This document shows positions 8,179-16,170 of a DNA stretch of 46,102 bases, piece by piece. The first letter of the stretch is position 1. Every line of letters starts with the position of its first letter. The notes under the pieces are model-generated. The model ran no database searches. It had not been told where the DNA came from and was given only the letters and a program-made list of their open reading frames with translations. The translations under genes were made by a program, and so were the position numbers. The DNA comes from Cyanobacteriota bacterium. Its GTDB lineage: Bacteria > Cyanobacteriota > Vampirovibrionia > LMEP-6097. The stretch lies in assembly GCA_027618255.1 (NCBI GenBank), contig JAQCFG010000009.1, positions 1 through 46,102 of the forward strand. Reading direction: 5' to 3'.

Positions 8179-9159
8179 ATGGGTCAACAATTAACAATGT
8201 CAGAAACTGGATGGAAATTAGGCGATATGGCAGCCACGCGCGAAGCCTACGGCAAAGCGCTCAAAGAACTTGGCGATAAAAATCCCAATGTAGTTGTGCT
8301 TGACGCTGACTTATCCGGCAGTACTCAAACCAAACATTTTGCTAAAGCGCATCCTGATAGATTTTTTAATATGGGAATCGCTGAGATGAACATGATCGGC
8401 ACTGCAGCTGGGCTAGCTCGCATGGGCAAGATTCCTTTTGCTTCAAGCTTTGCAATGTTTGCAGCTGGCAGGGCTTGGGAGTTTGTGCGCAACTCAGTCG
8501 CTCATAACCATCTCAACGTCAAAGTTTGCGCGACACACGCTGGACTTACAGTTGGCGAAGATGGTGCTAGTCACCAAATTATTGAAGACGTTGCTATCAT
8601 GCGTGTCATCCCAACAATGACAGTTATTGTACCTGCCGATGCAATCGAGGCTTATCAAGCAATTTATGCAATTGCAGAGTATGATGGTCCTGTTTATGCA
8701 AGACTCGGTAGAGCCAAAGTACCAGTGGTTTTTGATGAGAATTATCGTTTCCAAATCGGCAAAGCCGCGACCTTACTAGAAGGCAGTGATGTCAGCTTGA
8801 TTGCTTGTGGTGTGATGGTTTATCGCGCGCTTGAAGCAGCCAAAGAACTTGCCAAACAAGGTATCAAAGCAGAAGTAATTAATATGGCAACTATCAAACC
8901 ACTAGACAATGCTGCAATCATCAAAACTGCAACGAAGACTGGTAGAGTGATTACGCTTGAAGAGCACAATGTAATTGGTGGGCTCGGAGATGCTGTTGCA
9001 GCAGTAATCTCTGAAGAAGTAGATACTAAAGTCAAGTTCAAACGCATGGGCATTGAAGACAAATTTGGACAATCAGGAGATGGAATGGCTCTACTAGATC
9101 ATTACGGCTTAGCTGTCAGTGACATAGTTGTAGAAGCTACACGTCAATGCAAAGCATAA
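8179..9159 (+). CDS. Transketolase, C-terminal subunit
   Basis: It carries the pyrimidine-binding and C-terminal transketolase domains: ATREAYGKAL, DADLSGSTQTKHF, the GIAEMNMIGTAAGLA segment with the conserved Glu, FAMFAAGRAWEF, GLTVGEDGASHQ, and a regulatory/C-terminal domain ending in GIEDKFGQSG. The 326-aa length fits the family. The start has AAGGAG 12 nt upstream, inside the end of the preceding gene. A start at the internal Met (MSETGW or MAATREAYG) is possible because the conserved domain begins there. It overlaps the BioY gene by 13 bp, which suggests a polycistronic message. Confidence 0.92.
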   Translation: MGQQLTMSETGWKLGDMAATREAYGKALKELGDKNPNVVVLDADLSGSTQTKHFAKAHPDRFFNMGIAEMNMIGTAAGLARMGKIPFASSFAMFAAGRAWEFVRNSVAHNHLNVKVCATHAGLTVGEDGASHQIIEDVAIMRVIPTMTVIVPADAIEAYQAIYAIAEYDGPVYARLGRAKVPVVFDENYRFQIGKAATLLEGSDVSLIACGVMVYRALEAAKELAKQGIKAEVINMATIKPLDNAAIIKTATKTGRVITLEEHNVIGGLGDAVAAVISEEVDTKVKFKRMGIEDKFGQSGDGMALLDHYGLAVSDIVVEATRQCKA

Positions 9160-9662
9160 GCAAAATCATATTTTGTTACGCCTTACTCTGCCTCAGCAAC
9201 TTCGTTGAGCTGCCGTTTTGGGCTTTCTCTGGTGATAGCTTAGTAGTTTATGATTATCGCCTTCTTTATATAACTTGTTTTATTCTTAGTCTTGCTTTCA
9301 AAAACAACTATGCCTTTATCGCTTCTTGCCTCTATATCATTTCAGGTTTAGCCGGCTTACCAATATTTGCTTTTGGTGGCGGCATAGAATATATTTTTGA
9401 ACCAAGCTTTGGTTATATTCTAGGACTTTTAGTTATTAGTTTATTAGCTTTTTATAGCAAAATACACATCCCAGAAATTGGCGTGCGCACATTCAGAGAC
9501 AAAAGCATACTGCCCTTGATGTCTATTGTCTTTGCACATGCGCTGGGCTTGATTTACCTATTAGGCACTCAGAGATTGGATTTAGACCACTTTGCCAGCA
9601 TGACTTTATATCAGATATTTTATGACTTGTTTATAGCTCATCTTGTTATAATTATTCTATGA
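9147..9662 (+). CDS. bioY: BioY-family biotin transporter substrate-binding component
   Basis: A small (171 aa) integral membrane protein with about six hydrophobic segments. The family hallmark is visible in the middle: 'ISGLAGLPIFAFGGG', followed by 'FEPSFGYILGLL', matching the GLPVFAGGG...GPTGGYLLGF pattern of BioY, the ECF-type S-component for biotin. It overlaps the upstream transketolase by 13 bp and the downstream dUTPase gene by 4 bp (ATGA), so it is translationally coupled. No EcfA/T energizing genes are nearby; BioY may work alone or with a shared module elsewhere. The region before the hallmark is divergent. Confidence 0.75.
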   Translation: MQSISKIIFCYALLCLSNFVELPFWAFSGDSLVVYDYRLLYITCFILSLAFKNNYAFIASCLYIISGLAGLPIFAFGGGIEYIFEPSFGYILGLLVISLLAFYSKIHIPEIGVRTFRDKSILPLMSIVFAHALGLIYLLGTQRLDLDHFASMTLYQIFYDLFIAHLVIIIL

Positions 9663-10150
9663 ACCAAACCATAGCAAGACCTACAACTAACAAAATCGGA
9701 CTCAAGATCCTCAAGCTAGATCCAGCAGTAGAAACACCATTCTACGGCTCAAGTGAATCAGCGGGTTTTGATCTGCGTGCTTTTATTCCTCAGCAGCAGG
9801 AAGTCACTATCAAAGCCAACGGCGGTCGTGCCAAAATAGAAACCGGGCTCAAGTTCGTTACTCCAATTGGTTTTGAAGTGCAAATTAGACCAAGATCTGG
9901 ACTCGCGTTCAAGCATGGTATCTCTTTAACTAACACGCCGGGTACTATTGATTCGGATTATCGCGGTGAGATTCAAATCCTTATGATCAACCATGGTAAC
10001 GAAGACTTTGTCGTTAAACACGGCGAGCGTATTGCTCAAGCAGTTATTGCACCTGTGTGGCAAGCGGAGTTTGAAGAAATCTCTGAATTACCAAGTGAAG
10101 AGAATAATGATAGAGGTACTGGTGGATTTGGTAGTACTGGGGTTAAGTAA
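9659..10150 (+). CDS. dut: Deoxyuridine 5'-triphosphate nucleotidohydrolase (dUTPase)
   Basis: Hydrolyses dUTP to dUMP and PPi, keeping uracil out of DNA and feeding dTMP synthesis. All five trimeric dUTPase motifs can be seen: ESAGFDLRA (1), RPRSGLAFKHG (2), NTPGTIDSDYRGEI (3), GERIAQAVIAP (4) and the C-terminal RGTGGFGSTG (5) that closes the active site. The 163-aa length is normal with a short N-terminal extension. It overlaps bioY by 4 bp at the end of the transketolase operon and converges on trxA with a 6-bp gap. Confidence 0.96.
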   Translation: MNQTIARPTTNKIGLKILKLDPAVETPFYGSSESAGFDLRAFIPQQQEVTIKANGGRAKIETGLKFVTPIGFEVQIRPRSGLAFKHGISLTNTPGTIDSDYRGEIQILMINHGNEDFVVKHGERIAQAVIAPVWQAEFEEISELPSEENNDRGTGGFGSTGVK

Positions 10151-10156
10151 TCTAAA

Positions 10157-10474
10157 TTAATTCAACTTCGCAATAACGTCATCAATCTTAGACTTATCCA
10201 CTGAACCAACAAGTTGTTCAACGGGCTTACCGCCCTTAAAAAAGATCAAGTTAGGAATAGAGTTGATTCTAAATTTAACAGCTGATTCCGGGTTATCGTC
10301 AGTGTTTAATTTAACTACTTTGACTTTACCAGCATACTCTTCGGCAATTTTGTCGACAGTAGGAGCAAGTGCTCTGCAAGGCCCGCACCATGGTGCCCAA
10401 AAATCTACCATTACTGGGATATCTGATTGCAATACTTCTGCTTCAAAATTACTATCTGTTACTTCTGCTGTCAT
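10157..10474 (-). CDS. trxA: Thioredoxin
   Basis: A cytoplasmic 105-aa thioredoxin with the canonical active site FWAPWCGPCRALAP near residues 25-38, the KLNTDDNP strand and the cis-Pro loop INSIPNLIFF. There is no signal peptide, unlike the two thioredoxin-like lipoproteins at 30.5 and 31.3 kb. It provides reducing equivalents to enzymes such as ribonucleotide reductase and methionine sulfoxide reductase. The start is supported by an extended -10 (TGTTATAAT) exactly 7 nt upstream, so the message is probably leaderless. Confidence 0.97.
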   Translation of the reverse strand: MTAEVTDSNFEAEVLQSDIPVMVDFWAPWCGPCRALAPTVDKIAEEYAGKVKVVKLNTDDNPESAVKFRINSIPNLIFFKGGKPVEQLVGSVDKSKIDDVIAKLN

Positions 10475-10481
10475 ACTGTTA

Positions 10482-10490
10482 ATTATAACA
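10482..10490 (-). promoter_or_regulatory. Extended -10 (TGTTATAAT) of trxA
   Basis: On the minus strand TG-T-TATAAT is followed by 7 nt and then the trxA ATG. A textbook -10 at leaderless spacing. Confidence 0.65.
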
Positions 10491-10500
10491 TTGCTATAGG

Positions 10501-10600
10501 TGGCGGGCGTGTAAACGCCGATGGTGGTTATGCCACTACATAGACTTGCTGACTAAGCAGGGCAGAAAGCCCGTAAGCAGTTCGCTCTACGCGAACTTGA
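10501..10600. other. Cluster of hairpins between trxA and the YaaR-like gene
   Basis: Several stems follow each other: GGCGTgtaaACGCC (10506-10519), GTGG/CCAC (10524-10536), GGGCagaaaGCCC (10560-10572) and AGTTCGCtctacGCGAACT (10579-10597). The stretch looks more GC-rich than its surroundings. It sits downstream of the YaaR-like gene stop and upstream of the trxA promoter. It could be a structured RNA, a solo end of a transposon or a compound terminator; there is no U-tract and no transposase nearby. Confidence 0.5.
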
Positions 10601-10607
10601 CGGACGA

Positions 10608-11111
10608 CTATACATAGATGTCAATAATCAATCCCTGCAACTCCCCCAGTGAATCAACAAGCGCAAGCTCAGCTTGCTCAGTAGCAAATAACTCCTCTGC
10701 CAAAGCATCAAGCTTGGAATCAACAATCTCTATACGCTGAAAATGATCGTCCTTACTTTGAGAATCGTAAGCATGATCGCGAATATCTGTAAGAAAATCT
10801 TTCAAGTCTTTAACGTAAGACTTGACGCTTGAATCAAGAGGATGATGCAAAACAACAACACCTTTGGCGCGAAGACCTGCCAAACGATCTTGCATTGCTT
10901 CAAGCTCAGGTTTGGATTTAAGTTTGGGCTCGGTAACTGCCTTTAATCTCTCTAAGAAATTAGGTTTTTTGACTGTCTTCGTGATAGTTTCTGCCAATTT
11001 AGCTGAATCGGCCACCTTAGAGTCTAGGTCAGTAGCAGCATCCTTGGCACTGGGCCTTTGGAAAGCATCAAGGGAATTATTGCCAATTCCGGATATCGCA
11101 TTAAGTGACAT
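10608..11111 (-). CDS. YaaR-like (DUF327) protein
   Basis: The 167-aa protein lacks a signal peptide. Its first ~55 residues are polar and probably disordered. The C-terminal ~95 residues match the YaaR/DUF327 pattern: an amphipathic helix with LAGLRAKG, VKSYVKDLKDFLTDIRDHAYDS, then a helix 'RIEIVDSKLDALAEELF' and the family-ending 'LGELQGLIIDIYV'. The biochemical role of YaaR proteins is not established; several are encoded near flagellar or signalling genes in Firmicutes and relatives. A GGGGAAA Shine-Dalgarno-like stretch lies upstream of the ATG, unlike the leaderless neighbours. It is divergent from the L25 gene across a family B repeat. Confidence 0.65.
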   Translation of the reverse strand: MSLNAISGIGNNSLDAFQRPSAKDAATDLDSKVADSAKLAETITKTVKKPNFLERLKAVTEPKLKSKPELEAMQDRLAGLRAKGVVVLHHPLDSSVKSYVKDLKDFLTDIRDHAYDSQSKDDHFQRIEIVDSKLDALAEELFATEQAELALVDSLGELQGLIIDIYV

Positions 11112-11174
11112 ATAAACAATTTCCCCAAAAAAACAAGGCTTTGGACTAATCTATATGTACGATTTCTTAAGGAA

Positions 11175-11285
11175 AGAACCTGTTTCGAAAGAAAGTTTCG
11201 ATCTACAGGTCGCTCAAAAAAAGCTAGCAACCGCGCGGAATGCGCGTTTGCCTTTGGAGATAATTCCGACTTTAAAACAAGTCTA
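11175..11285 (+). repeat. Family B structured repeat, copy B2
   Basis: The 5' hairpin is ACCTGTTTCGAAA...TTTCGATCTACAGGT, followed by GTCGCTC-A-tract-GCTAGCAACC and a second stem CGCGCggaatGCGCG that differs in sequence from other copies but keeps pairing. It then has GGAGATAATTCCGACTTT and ends AAGTCTA. It occupies most of the gap between the YaaR-like gene and the L25 promoter. The rest of that gap shows only the L25 -10 box. Confidence 0.85.
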
Positions 11286-11371
11286 ATAGGCCAGTAGGAG
11301 TGGGTTTTTCAGTGAATCCTTAACCTAAATACTAAAAAACCATGTATATCAGTTAAATAACAGCCTAGATT

Positions 11372-11380
11372 TGCTAAGAT
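11372..11380 (+). promoter_or_regulatory. Extended -10 (TGCTAAGAT) of the L25 gene
   Basis: TG-C-TAAGAT ends 9 nt before the ATG at 11390. A possible -35-like TTAAAT lies 16 bp upstream of TAAGAT. Confidence 0.5.
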
Positions 11381-11389
11381 TTTGTGCTT

Positions 11390-12010
11390 ATGGCAATCGA
11401 ATTACAAATCAAACCCAGAGAAAACAAGAAAGCTAAGGCTCTTCGCAGAGAGGGGCAAATCCCAGCAACAATTTATGGACCAGAAATTGAGCCAATAAAT
11501 CTACAACTTGGGGCCAAAGATTTTTCGCAACTACCTTATGCTGATTACACACACCTTATTGATCTTAAAGATGGTGGAGCAGGACATGAAGTACTAATTA
11601 AAGACATCCAAAGAAATTTCGTTAGTCGTGATGTTCAAAGTATTCAGTTTTACAAAGTTAAACGTGGACACAAAGTTACAACTAGAATTGCATTTAAGTT
11701 TGTTGGTGTTTCACCAGCTGTCAAACTTGGTGCTGACTTCATTATCGGTCACAAAGAAGCTCACGTTCGTTGTCTTCCAAAAAATATTCCTTATTCAATT
11801 GATATTGATATTTCTGTTCTTAAACAAGATGGAGATCACATTACCTTTAATGACCTCAACCTTGATCCAGCAGTTTTAGAACTTCTTGATCCTGGTAAAG
11901 AGATTGTTTGCAAAGCTCAAGCCAAACGTACAGATCACACTATCGAAGCTGCTCCTGCTGAGGTTGCTGCTCCTGCTGAAGTTGCTGAAGCCAAAAAAGC
12001 TGACGCTTAA
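11390..12010 (+). CDS. rplY: Ribosomal protein L25, CTC (long) form
   Basis: 5S-rRNA-binding protein of the large ribosomal subunit, in the general-stress/CTC version with an extra C-terminal beta domain. The N-terminal L25 signature is visible: a basic stretch, then KAKALRREGQIPATIYGPE, with THLIDLKDGG and VLIKDIQRNFVSRDVQSIQFYKV. The TL5/CTC beta domain follows (PAVKLGADFI...LRCLP-like HVRCLPKNIPYSIDIDIS). The tail is Ala/Pro/Glu-rich (EVAAPAEVAEAKKADA). Start at 11390 rather than 11384 is chosen because it gives the conserved MAIELQ start and sits 9 nt after the -10. In other bacteria this gene is often next to pth; here helicase-nuclease follows. Confidence 0.93.
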   Translation: MAIELQIKPRENKKAKALRREGQIPATIYGPEIEPINLQLGAKDFSQLPYADYTHLIDLKDGGAGHEVLIKDIQRNFVSRDVQSIQFYKVKRGHKVTTRIAFKFVGVSPAVKLGADFIIGHKEAHVRCLPKNIPYSIDIDISVLKQDGDHITFNDLNLDPAVLELLDPGKEIVCKAQAKRTDHTIEAAPAEVAAPAEVAEAKKADA

Positions 12011-12051
12011 TTCCATTTCAACAACAAGTCCCAAAATACTTACGTTAATTT

Positions 12052-15000
12052 ATGACAACAAGTCTTCATATCGATATAGACCTAGAACAACAATTTCTGG
12101 ATTTATATCAGCAGCTCAATCCTGCCCAAAAAGAAGCTGTTGATAGTACCGAAGGTCCGGTCATGGTTATTGCCGGTCCTGGCACTGGCAAAACTCAAAT
12201 TCTTGCGATGCGCATTGCCAACATATTGCGCAATCCAGATTTGCAAATTAGTCCACAGAATATTCTGGCGCTGACATTTACAGAAAGCGCCGTTACTGCC
12301 ATGCGCAACCGCTTGATTAGTATCATTGGCACTGATGCTTATTACGTACGCATTCACACCTTTCATTCATTTTGTAATGAAGTGATCAAGGAAAATCCAG
12401 AAAAGTTTTTTACCATTAATCCAATCTCAGATCTTGAGCGCATCCAAATCTTCAATAAAATCATTGATAAGTTGGATCCAAATAGTCCTGTCAAGCCATT
12501 TGGTGATCCCTACTTATATCGAGGAGACTTGAGCAATCTCGTACAAATACTCAAGCGTGAATCGATTGATGTTATTGCACTCAAAGATGCTATTCAAAGA
12601 CTCGAAAGCTTTCTTGGTAGAAACTCTGAACTCATTGAAGACTTTATTGCAAGAAACGCGCGCACTATTAAAGAAGAGGATTGTAATCTATTGCTAGAGC
12701 AGCTTTATGTGGCAAATCAAAACTCCGAATTCACAAAATTGATTCAGGAATACTACCAGAACGCAGATAGGATTACAACTTTTAAAAATAATCTCAAGGA
12801 TTTTTATGAAAAGAATCTCAAACTCATCCCAAAACAAAAAGAGCTTTGTAACGTCTATAAAGAATATCAACAAGAGCTTCAAAGCCAAAAACTCTATGAC
12901 TTTGAAGATATGATACTTCGGGTTATTAATCAATTTGAAAATGATCCAGATTTACTTGCGCGTTATCAAGAGCAGTTTCTTTATATTCTGGCTGATGAAT
13001 ACCAAGATACCAATGGTGCCCAGAACCGCATCCTACAACTATTCACACAAGCAACAACCGAGTATCAAAAGGATCCAAACATCTTCGTTGTAGGAGACGA
13101 TGATCAATCTATCTATCGGTTTCAAGGGGCATCTGTTGAAAATATCATTCATTTCTACAAGTCTTTTGAAACTACAATCAAACTTATAGTCCTTAGTCAA
13201 AACTATCGTAGTCAGCAAGCTATTTTAGATATTGCAGACTCAGCCATTGACCAAAATCAAGCCAGAATCTCGAAGCTAATACCAAGCATCAATAAGAAAC
13301 TTCAATCAGCTGGTCATGCAGCTAGTTATCCGCAAGCCAAAATCCAGCTCACCAAGACCCTTAATCAAGAAGACGAGCTACATCATATCGCTGGCAAAAT
13401 CGAAGAGCTAACTCAAGCTGGCACTCCTGCCCGAGAGATCGCCATTCTCTTTAGAGAAAATAAAGAAGCGATTGCCATCATGGATATACTTGCAAGACTT
13501 GGAATTCGTTCCAAAATTGACTCTGGCGATAATATACTTGAAGACAGAAATATTCAACAGCTTATTGATTTGCTGACTGTGATTAATAAACCAGAAAGTA
13601 ATTCCGCTTTGCTTTTCAATATACTTAATTATCAATTCATCACTAATTCTCAAAACTTCAAGGAAGCTGGGATCACAACTAGAGATATTTTCAATGCTAA
13701 TCGCATTATGCCAAGAAGCCCTGAACCAAAGGCATTCATTGATGTTTTACTGGACAGTCACCTATTTAAGAATTGGGCTGATAAAATCATCACCTACAAA
13801 CAGCTCTCCGCTAACCTCAAACTTGATATTCTAATCGAAAATATCATCAAGGACTTTGGCTACTTAGACTATGTGCTCAAGCAACCAAACTACACTACCA
13901 ATATCAGTAACTTAGATGCGCTCTTCCAAGAAATTCGCAACTGTACTGAGATGAGCAAAAGATACAGAGCGGAAATCAACAAAGAAGCAAAACTCCAAGA
14001 TCTAATTGAACACCTCAATCTCATTTACAGTAACGGACTTAAGATACAGTCTAGGACTAGCAAGCTAGAGGGTGACTTTGTCAGATTGATGACTGCTCAC
14101 CGTTCCAAGGGACTAGAATTCGAACATGTCTTTGTAGTTAATTGCCGCGACAAACTCTGGGGTAATAAAACAGCCAGAGCCAAAATCAAACTACCTCCAA
14201 ACTTAATTCAAGAAACCGAATCGCTCTTGATTGACAATCAAAATGAAGATGAGCGTCGATTGTTTTATGTAGCAATGACTCGCGCCAAGAAACAACTCTA
14301 TATTTCACACCATCTCAAAAACAGCAGTAATAATGACACAGTGCCTTCGATGTTTGTTTCTGACTTAAACAAAAACCAACTAGTCGAAGTTCACAACCTT
14401 GAAGCACAGTCCCAAAGCCAAACAGCTCTCGGCGAGATTCCTCTGCAGTTTCAAGAAGCAGATGATTTTGCTATCGTTGAAGCTCAAGAATATATCACTG
14501 GCTTACTAGAGAATTACAAATTATCCGTAACTCATCTGAATAATTACCTAACTTGCCCGCGTAAGTTCTTTTATCAAAATCTTTTGCGAGTGCCATCAGC
14601 CAAAAATAAACATGCCAGCTTTGGTACCGCTGTTCACGCAGCCCTCTTTGATTATTTTGTAGCTTTTCGTCAGAATGATACAAACAATGCCAACTTGGAA
14701 TATCTGCTCAAACAGTTTACCGAACATTTAGAAAACGAATACCTAGCAGAACAAGAATACAAAGACACAGTTGGTGTTGGTATCGAAGCGCTCACTCAAT
14801 ACTTCAATCATTATCAAGCAGGTTTCATTAAAGACATAGAGCTTGAATATGATTTTAGTCACAAAGGTATTAATCTAGATGGTATTGAACTCACAGGAAA
14901 GCTCGACAAAATAGAAATTATAGATGACATAGTTGGAGTCAAAAAAGTCAAAGTAATCGATTACAAAACTGGTAATCCAGATGGCAAATATCAAGCCCTC

Positions 15001-15294
15001 AAGCCAGGCGGCGACTATCATAGACAAATTGTTTTCTATCAATTACTTTGTGAGCTGGGCTATAAAGACAAACTCAGTCCATTCAAAATGATCAGTGGTG
15101 AGATTGACTTTATTCAAGCGAGCAAAACCAAAGGTTTTGTCAAGAGCACGATTGAAGTAACTAATGAAGATCTTGACGTGATTAAAGCTGAAATCAAAAC
15201 CATGTATCAATCAATACAAAACCAAGAATTTGATAAAACCGAAGACTTGGATACTTGCAGCAAATGTAGCTTTAAAAATATTTGCGGACGTTAG
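12052..15294 (+). CDS. UvrD/PcrA-type DNA helicase fused to a PD-(D/E)XK, Fe-S nuclease domain
   Basis: A 1080-aa SF1A helicase. In order: Q-motif LNPAQKEAV and Walker A AGPGTGKTQ (about 41-49), ALTFTESAVTAMRNRL (Ia), ADEYQDTNGAQ (Walker B), VVGDDDQSIYRFQGA (III), LSQNYRS (IV), TAHRSKGLEFEHVFVVN (V) and RRLFYVAMTRAKKQLY (VI). The last ~260 residues form a RecB-like nuclease: a Cys in 'YLTCPRKFFYQ', catalytic 'VIDYKTG' and a terminal 'CSKCSFKNIC' giving four cysteines, the pattern of AddB/Cas4-type Fe-S nucleases. It likely acts in double-strand break processing or repair as an AddA-like single-polypeptide helicase-nuclease. No addB partner is adjacent. ftsQ overlaps its general region only by transcription. 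Confidence 0.9.
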   Translation: MTTSLHIDIDLEQQFLDLYQQLNPAQKEAVDSTEGPVMVIAGPGTGKTQILAMRIANILRNPDLQISPQNILALTFTESAVTAMRNRLISIIGTDAYYVRIHTFHSFCNEVIKENPEKFFTINPISDLERIQIFNKIIDKLDPNSPVKPFGDPYLYRGDLSNLVQILKRESIDVIALKDAIQRLESFLGRNSELIEDFIARNARTIKEEDCNLLLEQLYVANQNSEFTKLIQEYYQNADRITTFKNNLKDFYEKNLKLIPKQKELCNVYKEYQQELQSQKLYDFEDMILRVINQFENDPDLLARYQEQFLYILADEYQDTNGAQNRILQLFTQATTEYQKDPNIFVVGDDDQSIYRFQGASVENIIHFYKSFETTIKLIVLSQNYRSQQAILDIADSAIDQNQARISKLIPSINKKLQSAGHAASYPQAKIQLTKTLNQEDELHHIAGKIEELTQAGTPAREIAILFRENKEAIAIMDILARLGIRSKIDSGDNILEDRNIQQLIDLLTVINKPESNSALLFNILNYQFITNSQNFKEAGITTRDIFNANRIMPRSPEPKAFIDVLLDSHLFKNWADKIITYKQLSANLKLDILIENIIKDFGYLDYVLKQPNYTTNISNLDALFQEIRNCTEMSKRYRAEINKEAKLQDLIEHLNLIYSNGLKIQSRTSKLEGDFVRLMTAHRSKGLEFEHVFVVNCRDKLWGNKTARAKIKLPPNLIQETESLLIDNQNEDERRLFYVAMTRAKKQLYISHHLKNSSNNDTVPSMFVSDLNKNQLVEVHNLEAQSQSQTALGEIPLQFQEADDFAIVEAQEYITGLLENYKLSVTHLNNYLTCPRKFFYQNLLRVPSAKNKHASFGTAVHAALFDYFVAFRQNDTNNANLEYLLKQFTEHLENEYLAEQEYKDTVGVGIEALTQYFNHYQAGFIKDIELEYDFSHKGINLDGIELTGKLDKIEIIDDIVGVKKVKVIDYKTGNPDGKYQALKPGGDYHRQIVFYQLLCELGYKDKLSPFKMISGEIDFIQASKTKGFVKSTIEVTNEDLDVIKAEIKTMYQSIQNQEFDKTEDLDTCSKCSFKNICGR

Positions 15295-15296
15295 AG

Positions 15297-15302
15297 TATA
15301 AT
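15297..15302 (+). promoter_or_regulatory. -10 box (TATAAT) of ftsQ
   Basis: A perfect TATAAT lies 6 nt upstream of the ATG at 15309 and overlaps the end of the helicase gene region. Leaderless arrangement. Confidence 0.6.
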
Positions 15303-15308
15303 AAATTC

Positions 15309-16106
15309 ATGAGCCGTAACCTCATCAAAAAAATCCTCATAACAATAATCCTAATTGCTTTAAGTTACGGGATATTTTATCTGCTTTGCCAAAAGCCTAA
15401 TCTCTCGATTGAGATTCATGGTCTTAATCTAATTAATGAAACAGAGATCAAAGGGAAGCTCACTAACTTTGATTTAGCAAATAAAGCCTTGATACAAATC
15501 AATCCAAAACTAATCAGCAAACAGCTTAGTCAATCACCGCTCATCAAATCAGTCAAAACCAAAATCAGTCTCCTGCCTCAACGCAAGTTATCTATCTACA
15601 TTGAAGAAACCAAACCTTGGGCAATTTACAGAGACTCTATCTTGGGTGAGCAAGCTCAAGTCTTAATCGAATCCAAAATCTCTGCTATCAAATATCAATC
15701 AGACGCTATCAATCGTCTCTATGGAGAATCTCATCAAAACAAATCACCTGTCATTGAACTAATGAGCACACGAGCTCTCAGTGATGCAGAACTCTTAATG
15801 TTAAAGAACTCTAGTGACACGATTAATAACAATATTGCGTTAATCGCAGCTAACACAATCAATGGCGCCGACATGTATCCACTGCGCTTAATTAGAGTAA
15901 ACAAAATCAATAATGTATTTTTCTACAGTGACAAGCTCAAGTTTGTTACAGGTGTTTTAAACGATGAGCTATTTAACAGAGTCAAACGCCTTGATACAGT
16001 AATTCCCAAGATGATAGCACTAAACCAAAAACAAGAACTTGCTTATGTCGATTTGTCTTTGAGTACTGATGAGATCATTTTGGGCAAGCCCAACCAGAGC
16101 GATTAA
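15309..16106 (+). CDS. ftsQ: FtsQ/DivIB-like cell division protein
   Basis: The 265-aa bitopic membrane protein has a short basic cytoplasmic start (MSRNLIKK), one transmembrane helix (ILITIILIALSYGIFYLLC) and a POTRA domain: 'IEIHGLNLINETEIKGKL...LIQINPKLISKQLSQSPLIKSVKTKI...RKLSIYIEETKPWAIY'. This is the FtsQ order (POTRA, then a beta domain). FtsQ links FtsB/FtsL to the divisome at the septum. The start at 15309 is preferred over an upstream in-frame one because of the perfect -10 box and the Lys-rich start. The usual neighbours (mur genes, ftsA, ftsZ) are absent here, so it is a dispersed division gene. Convergent with dapF. Confidence 0.75.
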   Translation: MSRNLIKKILITIILIALSYGIFYLLCQKPNLSIEIHGLNLINETEIKGKLTNFDLANKALIQINPKLISKQLSQSPLIKSVKTKISLLPQRKLSIYIEETKPWAIYRDSILGEQAQVLIESKISAIKYQSDAINRLYGESHQNKSPVIELMSTRALSDAELLMLKNSSDTINNNIALIAANTINGADMYPLRLIRVNKINNVFFYSDKLKFVTGVLNDELFNRVKRLDTVIPKMIALNQKQELAYVDLSLSTDEIILGKPNQSD

Positions 16107-16170
16107 CTACTAGACCTCATTACAAAAAGACCCCAAACCATAGGTTTTGGTAGAGTTCCTTCGAAGCCAT

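Noticed and set aside
10501-10600. IS200/IS605 end or TnpB/IscB-type guide RNA
   Set aside because: No tnpA, tnpB or iscB gene, and I cannot confirm sequence similarity from memory; kept only as a possibility.
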